Shown piece after piece: positions 9,427 through 18,729 of a stretch of DNA of 64,000 nt; within the stretch, counting starts at the first letter, position 1, and each line of letters begins with the position of its first letter. The notes under the pieces were generated by a model that ran no database searches, was not told the DNA's origin, and was given only the letters and a program-made list of their open reading frames with translations. A program made the translations under genes and the position numbers. This DNA comes from Lepidurus packardi. Its lineage: Eukaryota; Arthropoda; Branchiopoda; Notostraca; Triopsidae. The stretch spans positions 11,300,024-11,364,023 of the forward strand of contig JAKZAN010000001.1 in the NCBI GenBank assembly GCA_023053545.1, in the 5' to 3' direction.

Positions 9427-11517
9427 TCAGTGTCCGTTCCTAACCGTTATTCTAAAGAGCTTACCGTCATGCAAAGTGTACGGACTCACCTTCCGACGGT
9501 CTACGGCACTCGGATTTACATCTTCTAGAATCCCAATAATCCTTGACCACCTGGGGTCATTTCGCTGTTCCTTTCTTATATCTGTAACTAGGTAATCAGC
9601 AAGGTCGACCGCGAAAACTACAGGCCCGTGTTCATCTTCACCCTCCGCCACTGGGGGTTCAACACGTGAAAATGCGTCAGCGTCATTGTGCACTCTTCCA
9701 TTCCTGTGGAATACCTGGAACTCGTATTCCATTAAAGACAGTGCCCATCTGGCTAGTCGCCAGTGGCGCAGCCAGGGGATAGGCCCGGCAGGCCCAGGCC
9801 TACCCCGAAAAGCTGGACTAGCTGGCCCCCCGCAAATAAAAATTTAGTTGAATTGAGGCAAATTGAGGGGCGTTTGAGTGTACAGGCCTACCCCGAAACA
9901 AATTCCTAGCTGCGTCCCTGCTAGTCGCCCTGACGGCCCCTTCTTAGTCATCAACCAACATAACGCGTGGTGATCAGTGACGACTCTAAATGGTTTACCC
10001 CAGAGAAAAGACTTGAATTTCTTTACAGCCCAAACGAGGGCAAGACATTCCTTTTCAGTCGTCGATTAATTTCCCTCACTTTTGTTCATAAGTCTACTGG
10101 CATAGGCAATTACTCGTTCAGTTCCGTCCTGTTTCTGTACCAGCACGGCTCCTATACCGAAGTCGCTTGCATCTGGGTGTATCTCGAATTCTCCTTTTAG
10201 AACAGGGTGGGCCGATAGGAGGGCTTGCTTCAAGTCCTCGAATGCCCTCTGTTGATCCAAACCCCAGAAGAACGGGACGTTGTTCTTAGTAAGCCGAGAC
10301 AGTGGCTCTACCCTTGACGAAAATCTCTTAATAAATTTCCGGTAATACGAGCAGAGACTAGAGAAGCTACGAACGTCTGTCAGACTTTTGGGGACTGGAA
10401 AATTTTGCACGGCATTAACTTTATCTCTCTCAGGCCGAATACCTTTTGAATCTGTCACTTGACCGAGAACAGTTACAGCCCCGCAGCCAAAATGACATTT
10501 GCTTGGTTTCAATTTTAATCCAGCCTCTTTTAGACAGGTCAGTACGGATTCTACGTCAGATAAATGCTGCTCAAAAGTTTTGGAGAAAATCACGACATCG
10601 TCCAGGCAAACGAGGCAAAGCTGCCACTTAAGGCCTGCTAGGATGACATCCATCATCCGTTGAAACGTAGCGGGAGCGTTACACAACCCGACTGGCATTT
10701 TCCTAAATTGGTAGAGGCTATCTGGTGTTACAAAGGCCGTCTTGCCCTTATCTGCTCTTTTAACAGCAACCTGCCAGTAACTCGACATGAGATCTACGGT
10801 TGAGAAGTACTTTGCACCTTGCAAGGACTCGAGAGCGTCGTCAATCCCTGGGAGTGGGTACACATCCCTAACAGTGAATGAGTTCAGGCGCCGGTAGTCG
10901 ACACAGAAACGCCACGTTCCGTCTTTCTTTTCTACGAGAACGACAGGCGAGGCCCAAGGGCTACTAGCTGGCTCTACTACTCCCGCCTCCGTAATTTCTT
11001 CGACCTGTTTTCTAATAATGTCTTTCTTCCGATAAGCGCTTCGGTACTACGATGCTTGCGAAATGGGCTTTGCGTTGCCCGTATCAATTTCGTTTTCTAC
11101 CGCATTACATGATCCGAGATCAGAGGAGCTAGCTGCAAAACATTCCCTATGTTTCTTTAGCACCTTTAAAAGTGCCTCCCGCTGGACCCCATCTAATGAA
11201 TCTGACATACAGCTTTCCAAATCACAGTCCGTGACTGTACCTTGGTTATTGAAGTTCTCTTTTGATACGTGTTCTTCGGCATTCCCTAAGGCAGTATCTG
11301 CGCTGATCCACTGAGCCTCTCGACTGAAATTTGTAACCAGTAAAACCCCTTTTCCACCCTCGAAAGTGGCTAAACTCTGGCCCACACTTAACCCTTTTTC
11401 AAGAAGCAAGCGTTTCTCAGCTTCTACTAATACTGTCGCTTGATTGCTGCTCACTGCCAAGGAATCTCCCTCCTCTGCCAGCCTGATTGCCCTTCCCCTG
11501 CTTAAAACAAGTGACAC
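9427..11517 (-). pseudogene. Gypsy-1 pol: reverse transcriptase and RNase H
   Basis: On the minus strand, 11047-11517 reads the protease-RT linker. It ends at an in-frame TAG (11047-11049) in what should be the conserved entry to RT. RT continues to 10066 with EPASSPWASP, CVDYRRLNS, YPLPGIDD, LCNAPATFQ and the catalytic box VCLDDVVIF. RNase H follows with HPDASDFGIGAVL and AYASRLMN. The frame is broken by the hAT insertion at 9761-9920, and 9427-9732 carries the rest. The matching region of the second copy is 34686-35928, about 3% different. Enzyme activity is ruled out in this copy. Confidence 0.85.
9761..9920. mobile_element. Short non-autonomous hAT-like element (MITE)
   Basis: 160 bp beginning CAGTGGCGCAGCCAGGG and ending CTAGCTGCGTCCCTG, imperfect terminal inverted repeats of hAT type. 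It is flanked on both sides by the 8-bp sequence CTAGTCGC (9753-9760 and 9921-9928). The second Gypsy-1 copy has CTAGTCGC once at 35013-35020 with no insert, so the empty site is in the same window. Confidence 0.92.
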
Positions 11518-11566
11518 TGGTATAGCGGACCGTGCGGGAACTGTCTTTGATTCCGACGTCCTTACT

Positions 11567-12259
11567 TTATAAGTACAAGTAAGGTTGCATCCCCCTCTGG
11601 CTCAACTTGAAGTGGCGTTTGGCTAAACAAACATTTTTCAGCATCGAATAACTTCTCACTGCTGCTGTTAGATTTACTCGCAGCTCTTTCTTCAATTGTT
11701 TGTTGCTATCTATGACTAACTGCACGCCTACGGTATCGGACTTCCTCACGTCTGGCGGTAAGGGAGATACTCCTTCAACCCAGTCAGGTCCGGACCCTTG
11801 AACTTCACGATGTCCTACCAAGCTAAATCCTTCTACTGCGTATCTCAGAGTGACCTCCCCTAGTTGACTGAGCAAGTCATTACCCACAATCAAATCTGCT
11901 AAGCCATTGTTAAAAACGACGGCCTTCGTTCGAAGTTCCTTCCCCATGAGATTTACGGTTAGCCAAGCCCATCCCCGGACAGTGGCCAAGTTCCCGTTAG
12001 CTACTACAATTTCAGGACCTTCACACTTTTCCAGTTGCGCCTTACTCTTGATCACCCAGTCTTCTGAAACCACACTAACTGCAGCTCCAGTGTCTATGAT
12101 AGCTACTGTTTCTTTCTCATTACAAAGTACTGTTTCCCTAATAAGACTCGGACCAAACACATAAAGGACGGGGATTATGATTGCACTGGCGGCCCTTCCC
12201 CCGGGAGCCGCCAGCCCTAGTTTTCCGACTCGAATTGGGCCCCAACCGCCGGCTGACAT
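11567..12259 (-). pseudogene. Gypsy-1 aspartic protease region
   Basis: The minus-strand frame has the retropepsin active-site motif IIDTGAAVSVV, then GWAWLTV and LIVGNDLLSQLG, which fit the flap and second part of a Gypsy protease. It cuts the polyprotein into gag and pol products. It lies between the gag zinc knuckle and RT, as expected. It is out of frame with both neighbours, so the polyprotein is not continuous here. Confidence 0.8.
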
Positions 12260-13040
12260 ACGTTCCCCGCGCTATACGAGACCCCTTCGTTTGTACTATG
12301 GCACATGCTAGGTGCTACTCTACTGCTCTCCCTGGGTTCGCTCCGGCAATTGCGTGCAATATGCCCCGACCTTTTACATTTAAAGCAAATGGGAGCACCT
12401 TCGTGCTTCCTAGAACTAAAGGGAGGATAATGGCCAACCTTACCTTGAGAGCCTCGAAGGTCGCTCCTCAGCTGCTGGAATCCCCCGTTGAGCGCGTTCG
12501 TCAGTTCTCCTATCATGGCTCTTTGGTCGTCGCTTCGGCTGTCGCGGCTGCACGTCGCGGCGGCAAGCTCGGCACCAGCTACAGTGGCACGCCTCTCCGA
12601 ATTCCGGGATACAGAAGTCCACTATGACTGTGATGCCCGTGCCCGCTCCTGTCCAGCTTCTAGCTTCTTCGCTTCTTCCACAAAGGTGGTCCAGCTTTTG
12701 CGCATCCGACATCTTTGGGATCAACGTCGAAGCACAACTGTAGCACTTCCATGCAATACGAGGTTACCGTCTCCTCGGGCCTCTGTACACGAATTTGTAA
12801 CTCCGTAAGCTTTTTGTACGCCCTGGCTTTCGGTACACAAGCCTTTTTAAATGACATCTGGAGTTCCGTCCAATTTGGCACGTTTCTGCCCTGGTTTGGA
12901 AATTCGTTTCGAAACCATGTTACGCCACGCCATCTAGGCTTGCTTCGAAGAACCTTGCCATCGTCGGACCACTCGTTAAAAGTCCGTGGCTTCTTCGTAG
13001 TCGTACAAAAACGTAACGGCGTCAGAATAAGCACTCCCAT
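12217..13040 (-). pseudogene. Gypsy-1 gag (capsid and zinc knuckle)
   Basis: 12660-13040 reads a retrotransposon capsid segment with W-x2-L-x3-F spacing and a C-terminal helix with RPEETVTSYCMEVL. 12217-12516 reads one CCHC knuckle, CFKCKRSGHIARNC, which binds element RNA. The two lie in different frames with a disturbed join near 12516-12720. Confidence 0.75.
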
Positions 13041-13360
13041 CGAAACGGGGTATTGTTGTCGCTTTCCTTAGCGATCCTCGGGCGGGTAAATTCGCTTCTC
13101 TCGAAGCGGTTACCGAAGACGGTACGGCACCCTCTTGGGCCATTGAAATCGGATTAAGAATGGTTCTACACTTCTATCAAACAGCAGGGGTGGAGGTAAG
13201 CCGCGAACACGTCGGCTTTGTCGAAGGTGGCTAGATACCGGCCCGTCTTCGGATGGGTCGCTACACTGTTCACGCTCTGTACTCATTAAGAGCTACGAGC
13301 AAGTTGCTGGAGTTTGTTTCCACGCACAGGCACAATGAAGGCAAAAATCAGGGTTATTAC

Positions 13361-13375
13361 CCAGCATCTCCACCA
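13361..13375 (-). promoter_or_regulatory. Primer-binding site, tRNA-Ala type
   Basis: On the minus strand, three bases after the 5' LTR end (TTT), the sequence TGGTGGAGATGCTGG is complementary to a tRNA 3' end CCAGCATCTCCACCA. From memory this fits eukaryotic tRNA-Ala(AGC). It primes minus-strand DNA synthesis. Its position and the adjacent LTR end define the LTR border. Confidence 0.75.
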
Positions 13376-13378
13376 AAA

Positions 13379-13740
13379 TGTCATGTCACTTGCTAACAGC
13401 TAGTTGGATTTTGTAATTACGTGGTCTTTCACGGGTCCCTGATCTTGCTAGGAAACAGGAAGATTAAGGTTGAGGTCGCTAACAGAATCTGTATTTGCTA
13501 CTGGCATACAATCCCCACTCTCTCTGTAGCTTCTTCTCTCCAGTTTCCCTGTCGCCGCTCTTCTTTTTTTTCTCACCTTCCTTTCTATCATCCTTTTATG
13601 TCCTCCCCAAACACAGACGAAATCAACGTAGTCCCCTTAGTTTCGGGGAAGTGACTTTCACTAGCCCAGAAAGCAAGGGTATGGGGGGAACAAAAAGGGA
13701 AACTACGTTAAGAAAATGACTACCAAAAATTGACATGACA
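13379..13740 (-). repeat. Gypsy-1 5' LTR
   Basis: 362 bp with perfect 10-bp inverted ends, TGTCATGTCA and TGACATGACA. Right of it at 13741 Gypsy-2 sequence begins at once; left of it is the primer-binding site. Confidence 0.9.
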
Positions 13741-14681
13741 ATATGCTATAGGCCGTTCAACACCGTCAATTTCTTGTGACAACACGGCTCCTAGCCCAAT
13801 ATTACTGGCGTCGCCGCCCACTAGAAATGGTTTGGGCAGATCAGGAAAAGCCAGTACAGGAGTTGAAAAAAGGAGCCGTTTAAGGTCTGCAAAAGCTTCC
13901 TCACATAACACGGACCACTCAAAGGGAACATTCTTTTCGGTTAGCTTATATAGCGGCTTCGCAATGTCAGCAAAACCTTTACAAATCGACGATAGTATGA
14001 AGATAGGCCGAAGAAACTATTCAATTCATCACTGGTCACTGGTCGGGGCCATTCCACGATTGCTTTATTTCTTTCGGGGTCCGTTCGGATCCCCTTTTTG
14101 TTTACCACGTGCCCCAGTAAGGGTACTGAGGTACACAGAAGCTTACATTTCGCAGGCTTGATCTTCAAATTAGCCTCACCCAATCGACAAAATATCTCGT
14201 CCAAACGTTGCAAATGTTCTTCGAACGTTCTGCTAAAAACTATAAGGTCGTCCAAATAAATTAAACAGGTTTTCCACTGGAGGCCTCTTACCACTAATTC
14301 CATTAGTCTCGGAAATGAACTTGGTCAATTGCACAATCCGAAAGGCATTACATTGAACTCATAAATCCCTTGGGGAGTTTGGAAGGCTGTCTTTTGTTCC
14401 TCTGACTCAAGCTCTTGGTAATACTCAAATTGGTAATACTCAAATTGGTAATACCCACTTATTAAATCCAAAGTGGAGAAAAATGCTGCTCCTTGTAACG
14501 CATTCAGCGTAGCGTCTATCCTCGGTAAAGGATAGGCGTCCTTGGTAGTTGCCGAATTCAATGCTCTGCAGTCCACACATAGCCGTAAAGAACCATCTTT
14601 CTTCCGTAGCATTACGATTGATGCACTCCAGGGACTGTTGGAAGGCTCTATCACCCCTTGATCACGCATGTCGATGATCAT
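13741..14681 (-). pseudogene. Gypsy-2 pol: reverse transcriptase and start of RNase H
   Basis: A second Gypsy family on the minus strand. 14325-14681 has GVIEPSNSPWSASIV, CVDCRALNSAT, YPLPRID and MPFGLCN. 13941-14303 has the catalytic box IYLDDLIVFS and the thumb. 13741-13911 has the RNase H start LVGGDASNIGLGAVLSQ. Frames are broken between these parts. The RT palm carries a tandem repeat of FEYYQ not normal for the family (see 14408-14455). RNase H end, integrase and LTR are missing; the element is cut at 13741 by Gypsy-1. Confidence 0.85.
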
Positions 14682-14685
14682 TGTC

Positions 14686-15600
14686 TCAAATTGAGGTTTC
14701 CAGTGTACTGTACATGAACCCGTCTGGGGCGTGCAGGAACAGGTTATGGCTACCAGTATGGATGTGGTGTCTGATCAACGTTGTCCGGCCCTGGTCCTTA
14801 GAATGTAGAGATATTACAGAGCGATGTTTCCGTAATAGTCTTTCTAACTGTTTGCGTTGTTCGCTGCATACATTTGGAGTGTTGAAGAGGTTAATTAAAT
14901 CATCAGGAAAATCCGGTTTGTAAGGTTCAGACATTGTTATTTCGCCTATTTCTTGCAAAGTTACATTATCCGTTAGAGCTTGCAGATGTCCTAGTCGGGT
15001 ACCCATCTTTACAGACACTTTCTGCTCATTCAGATTCATAACTCGGACAAGAATTTTCCCATTATTCACCCTCACAAGAGCACGAGCACAATGTATGCCA
15101 GTTTGGTTATCGAGTCCTTCGAACAACGCGGTTGTGTACTTAAATACAGGAACTTCGACTAACGCCACTACTTCATACCGCGCGGGGATCCATAATGTCT
15201 CTGTCGCCACTATATCTTGCCGCGTGCCATCCGTCAAACTGAGCTACCGTTGACCCCATTTCAAAACCATCATTTTGTAGTCTAACACCATACCTTCTTC
15301 TTGCAAAAAGTCTCTACCAATAATACGTCCTGGGATATTTCAGGCGAAACAAAAACATCGCACAAAATGGTTTCCCCACTTAGTTTCAACGGAACCAAAT
15401 TGTTCCACTAATCCGCAATACTTGATTGTTTGCTGTCCGAGCACTAATATGTACCCCACGTAATTGCGGTATTGGACAGAGTTTTCCGATCAAATTTACT
15501 TAATCAGGGTAATAGCTGATCCCGAATCTACAAGCATATTGTCACGGATGGCTTGGTTTTCTGGCTTGTATTCAAGTCTGTGCAACCGCTGCTGTGTTTA
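14686..15600 (-). pseudogene. Gypsy-2 protease and linker
   Basis: 14686-15237 reads a protease-RT connecting region with repeated beta-strand patterns (LVEVPVFKY, GIHCARALVRV). Further upstream on the minus strand, near 15505-15545, a broken frame reads MLVDSGSAITL, the aspartic protease active site. Order and strand fit the RT at 13741-14681. At least two frame changes are needed to link the parts. Confidence 0.65.
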
Positions 15601-16569
15601 CATACAAATTGACCCTATGAGGTTGAACAACTGAAGGTGGGGTCACTTCTTCAGTCAGTTGGAGTTTTCCTGATTTTTGGAGCGAATTGGATTCGTGCAA
15701 CCATATCTCAAATGCCCAGGTTGCCCGCAGCTATAACAAGTTCGTCCAGCTGCCATGGAACTTCGACTCCGTGGAACGCCCGCCCCGGTGTCCCCTCGAC
15801 ATGAGATTTTCGAGGGATTTTTCAATGCTGGGAAGTCGTTTTTACAGATGGTTGCTGATGGATAGCAGAAACGTTGTTTTCCTTGCAATTGCCTCCAACT
15901 ATTTTCGCACAAATTGTATCTTCTTCCTTTGTTTGAAAAACGGACACCACTGCTTTCTGCGCCTCTTCTTCTTCTAGCATGCCTTCATAACGAGTTATCG
16001 CTTCGACAGCATGTTCCAAATCCGCGGGTCGCTCCGTCTTCAGCTTGTGTGTTAAATAATCTCTTTCCACCGTTTGAATTAGTTCCATAGTACTATCTCA
16101 TCACGGGCGTCTTCCTTCAGCGTTGGAAAAGCTTTTCTGTGTACTTCATCGAGCTTACGCACAAATTCCCCAACAATTGTCGTTACCACGCACCACAGAG
16201 TTAAATCGACTTTTCTATAGATCGGGTTTACCCTGTTCGAACACTTTTTCTAGCCCATCTAGGACTTTCCTATAATCACTCTGAACGTCTTTCTGGAGTC
16301 CTGAGTATACAACTTCAGCTCTCCCACGCAGTGTCTGCTAGCAATTCGGCGGCCACAGTATCGTATAAACCGTTGAAGGCGATGCTTCTTTCGAAGTGCC
16401 TACGCCATGTCGCAAACTCTTCACTTTTAGTGCCTTTGAACTCATCAGGCAAAAAACTTAACACCTTGTAACTTTTTACCAGTAGAACTGATAGGGGTAG
16501 CCATCCTACCGACCGCGCCAATGTAAAGTAATCATGGTTTAACGTAAGACTGCTGTATTTACGATGCAT
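15601..16569 (-). pseudogene. Gypsy-2 gag
   Basis: Three minus-strand frames: 16315-16569 (capsid start with LPDEFKGTK and a W-R-x2-F-x2-S pattern), 15822-16088 (capsid end and linker) and 15655-15912 with a CCHC knuckle CYSCGQPGHLRYGC. The frames do not join, so gag is inactive. Confidence 0.7.
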
Positions 16570-16861
16570 AGTCCTTTATATAGATAGTCGAGGTACAACG
16601 TCATGTCAGTTAGTCAGTCCCAGTGTGAGTCAGTCCAAGTAAAGACGGGTCAGGTCGATTAGTCAGATCCTGGTCAAGTCTCAAGAATGACAACCTTCTT
16701 TTTTTCCATTTAATAGGGGCTTGAGCATAGCTCGTTACCTCTTCTTTATTGACTATTTCTTATTGATACACAGGCTTTCGTACCAGGTACATTATATGGA
16801 GAAAAAAAGTCATTTGATTAAAACGAACTTTTAAATAACGCATTTGTTATATGGGAACAGT
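16570..16861. other. Possible Gypsy-2 leader; no gene
   Basis: Contains short repeats of the type GTCAGTCC and GTCAGTTAGTCAG near 16605-16680, then AT-rich sequence up to the poly-T tract of LINE-B at about 16863. No LTR is recognisable. Confidence 0.4.
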
Positions 16862-16877
16862 GTTTTTTTTTTTTATT

Positions 16878-17101
16878 TTAAAGTTGTAAGATTTTTATTG
16901 CGGAATTGATATAATTAGAGATTGGGATTAAGGTTTTTTGGTTAGTTAAGATTTGTTCGGGTTTGAAATGTAGTTTGTTTTGACTTAGTGTTCTAAGTAA
17001 GATGGCTCTAAGTTTGTTTAACAGTGGGCAATGAAAAAGTACATGAGTTAATGTTTGGCGGAAGTAGTTAGTGCAAGGACAAATCATGTTAGAGGTTTTT
17101 T
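16878..17101 (-). pseudogene. LINE-B ORF2 C-terminal end
   Basis: The minus strand reads a C-terminal Cys/His motif, ICPC followed by THVLFHCPLLN, equivalent to RCPC and PHLLFHCRRLN at the end of LINE-A ORF2. This zinc-like end is usual in Jockey/R1-type ORF2. It is the missing 3' end of the element whose body begins at 22042. Confidence 0.85.
17091..17101. repeat. LINE-A target site duplication, left
   Basis: AGAGGTTTTTT, repeated at 22042-22052 after the LINE-A poly-A tail. Both copies are LINE-B sequence. Confidence 0.9.
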
Positions 17102-17298
17102 CTTAGACGTTAGTTTCTGTGCTCTCGTTTCCGAACCTATTTTGGGAAGTTTTTCGTGCAAGTTTGTTACCGTAATTGCACCCAGTTTTGAGCAAATCCT
17201 CAGTTATCCGTTCGTTAAGCTTTCGTTTCGTTTGAACCCGTTTTTCACACCGTTTTTCACAAGGTAAAAAACAAAAATCAACATTAGGGGGGCCGTTC

Positions 17299-18729
17299 AT
17301 GGACTCTATTGCGACATGTTCGCCGATGAACTCGCCCAGCTGCGAGGGAGGCCAAGGTCCCACAGAATCCGAGGTCAACAGTGAACTCGCCCGTACCCAG
17401 ACCAACCAAATCTATTGTGCAACCTGTGCCATTCTTTTTGAAAGAGATGTACCTGCAGCGAAAAACTGCAAACCTTGCCGTAACAAGAGAAGTTCTCTTG
17501 CCCAGGCTCAAACCAAAAGATCCGCCTCCCCCTCGAACGACCCAAAAGAGATGCCTATTAGAAAACGTGCAAATTCTCTGGAAGAGCCTCAACTTCGCCC
17601 TGACCATGCGTCTACCATACTCCTTGCAATGAAGAGAACCCAAGATCAAATGGTGCTCCAAATCTCGTCCCTTGAAACCCAACTAAAGCAAGAAAGCGAA
17701 GAAAAGATTTCCTTGCGAGAGCTGATCTCTTCACTCGCCAACGAGGTTCGGAAACTCAGGGAAGAGGTGAAGTCACACATGGCTCCATCTGGGGGAGTAG
17801 ATCAGCACAAATCGTGGTCCCAAGCGGTTAGAATGTCGAAGACGCTAAGCAAACCTCGAGGTGAAACCCCCGCAACCTCCACCAGCAACCCAACAAAAAA
17901 TCTGCCCTCAACAGTCCATGATGAAACTATGGTTCTGGAGCAATTGGACTTGGAGAAAAGGGGTACGTCCCTCCCTAATAAGGAGCTGCTACAAACCATT
18001 GAACGAGACCTCCGACAAACTTGCCCCAACGCCCCGAGGCCGATTTTCGCGAGGAAAACGAAATCGAATAGACTAATCCTGACCTTCAAAAGCAAGGAAG
18101 AAAAAGCTAAGGCAGAACCGATCCTCAACGCTGCATCCCTGAAATGCATGGGCCCAGTAAAAGTGGTCACCAGACAACCCGACCTTCGTCTAATCTTCCA
18201 TCAACTTCCCAAAGATGAATCTTTAGAACAAATCTGTGCGCATCTTTCAGACATGAATTCGGACATGGAAATAAAGTTCTTCGCAGACAAGGCCAAGTGG
18301 CTTAATCCAACCAGCACCAAAGCCTTTGGATCCATCATGTATACGTGCTCCACGGCGGAAGAGAATCAGAAGATCAAAGAGGATGGGGTTCTATTGGCTT
18401 ACAACAGAATCATCCAAGTGGAAGAAATCAGGCGCTCGAACGTCCTTCAATGTTATAGATGCCAAGCTTACGGCCACATGTCTGCAAACTGTCGCAGTAA
18501 ACAACCTAGTTGCGCAAAATGCGGAGAAGAACACGACACCAGGACCTGCACTGGGAACAAATGCAAGTGCGTCAACTGTAAAGGGGACCACTTCGCGTTT
18601 GACCAATCATGCCCCATTAGAAAGAAAGAGGCTGAAAAACCAGCAGTCTATCCAACCGACCAGCGGAGAGCAGACGAATGGAAAACAGCTAACCGCAACT
18701 CAAAGACCCCCAAAAGACGCCCAGAATGA
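17299..18729 (+). CDS. LINE-A ORF1 protein
   Basis: An intact 476-codon frame for the RNA-binding ORF1 protein that coats LINE RNA. The N-terminus has a CATC...CKPC cluster (residues about 39-57). Residues about 110-160 form a predicted coiled coil (QISSLETQLKQESEEK). An RRM-like middle (about 240-360) follows, then CCHC knuckles near 385-440: CYRCQAYGHMSANC and CAKCGEEHDTRTC, with CVNCKGDHFAFDQSC after them. The ATG at 17299 is the first in frame after the 5' UTR. The stop overlaps the ORF2 start (ATGA at 18726-18729), which suggests reinitiation. Only ORF1 of this element is undamaged. Confidence 0.88.
   Translation: MDSIATCSPMNSPSCEGGQGPTESEVNSELARTQTNQIYCATCAILFERDVPAAKNCKPCRNKRSSLAQAQTKRSASPSNDPKEMPIRKRANSLEEPQLRPDHASTILLAMKRTQDQMVLQISSLETQLKQESEEKISLRELISSLANEVRKLREEVKSHMAPSGGVDQHKSWSQAVRMSKTLSKPRGETPATSTSNPTKNLPSTVHDETMVLEQLDLEKRGTSLPNKELLQTIERDLRQTCPNAPRPIFARKTKSNRLILTFKSKEEKAKAEPILNAASLKCMGPVKVVTRQPDLRLIFHQLPKDESLEQICAHLSDMNSDMEIKFFADKAKWLNPTSTKAFGSIMYTCSTAEENQKIKEDGVLLAYNRIIQVEEIRRSNVLQCYRCQAYGHMSANCRSKQPSCAKCGEEHDTRTCTGNKCKCVNCKGDHFAFDQSCPIRKKEAEKPAVYPTDQRRADEWKTANRNSKTPKRRPE

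Larger units (their letters stand above)
8662..13740 (-). mobile_element. Ty3/Gypsy retrotransposon Gypsy-1, full span, defective
   Basis: An LTR element on the minus strand with 5' LTR 13379-13740, 3' LTR 8662-9030, a primer-binding site beside the 5' LTR, then gag, protease, reverse transcriptase and RNase H in Gypsy order. The bases next to the LTRs are ATAT on both sides (8658-8661 and 13741-13744), a possible 4-bp target duplication. Integrase is missing: about 1.2 kb present in the copy at 33487-34690 is deleted near 9424. A small hAT element sits at 9761-9920, and pol has stops. The element cannot be autonomous. Confidence 0.85.

Noticed and set aside
12181-12627. 148-codon plus-strand frame
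   Set aside because: Antisense to Gypsy-1 gag and protease, which have clear motifs on the minus strand.
13351-13375. Possible tRNA gene end (CCAGCATCTCCACCA with a T-arm-like GGGTT...CCC)
   Set aside because: No acceptor 5' half, D arm or anticodon arm upstream. The position beside the LTR marks a primer-binding site.
16570-16861. Gypsy-2 5' LTR
   Set aside because: No matching partner LTR and no TG...CA boundary with a primer site could be found.
17284-17682. 132-codon minus-strand frame
   Set aside because: Antisense to the start of intact LINE-A ORF1.
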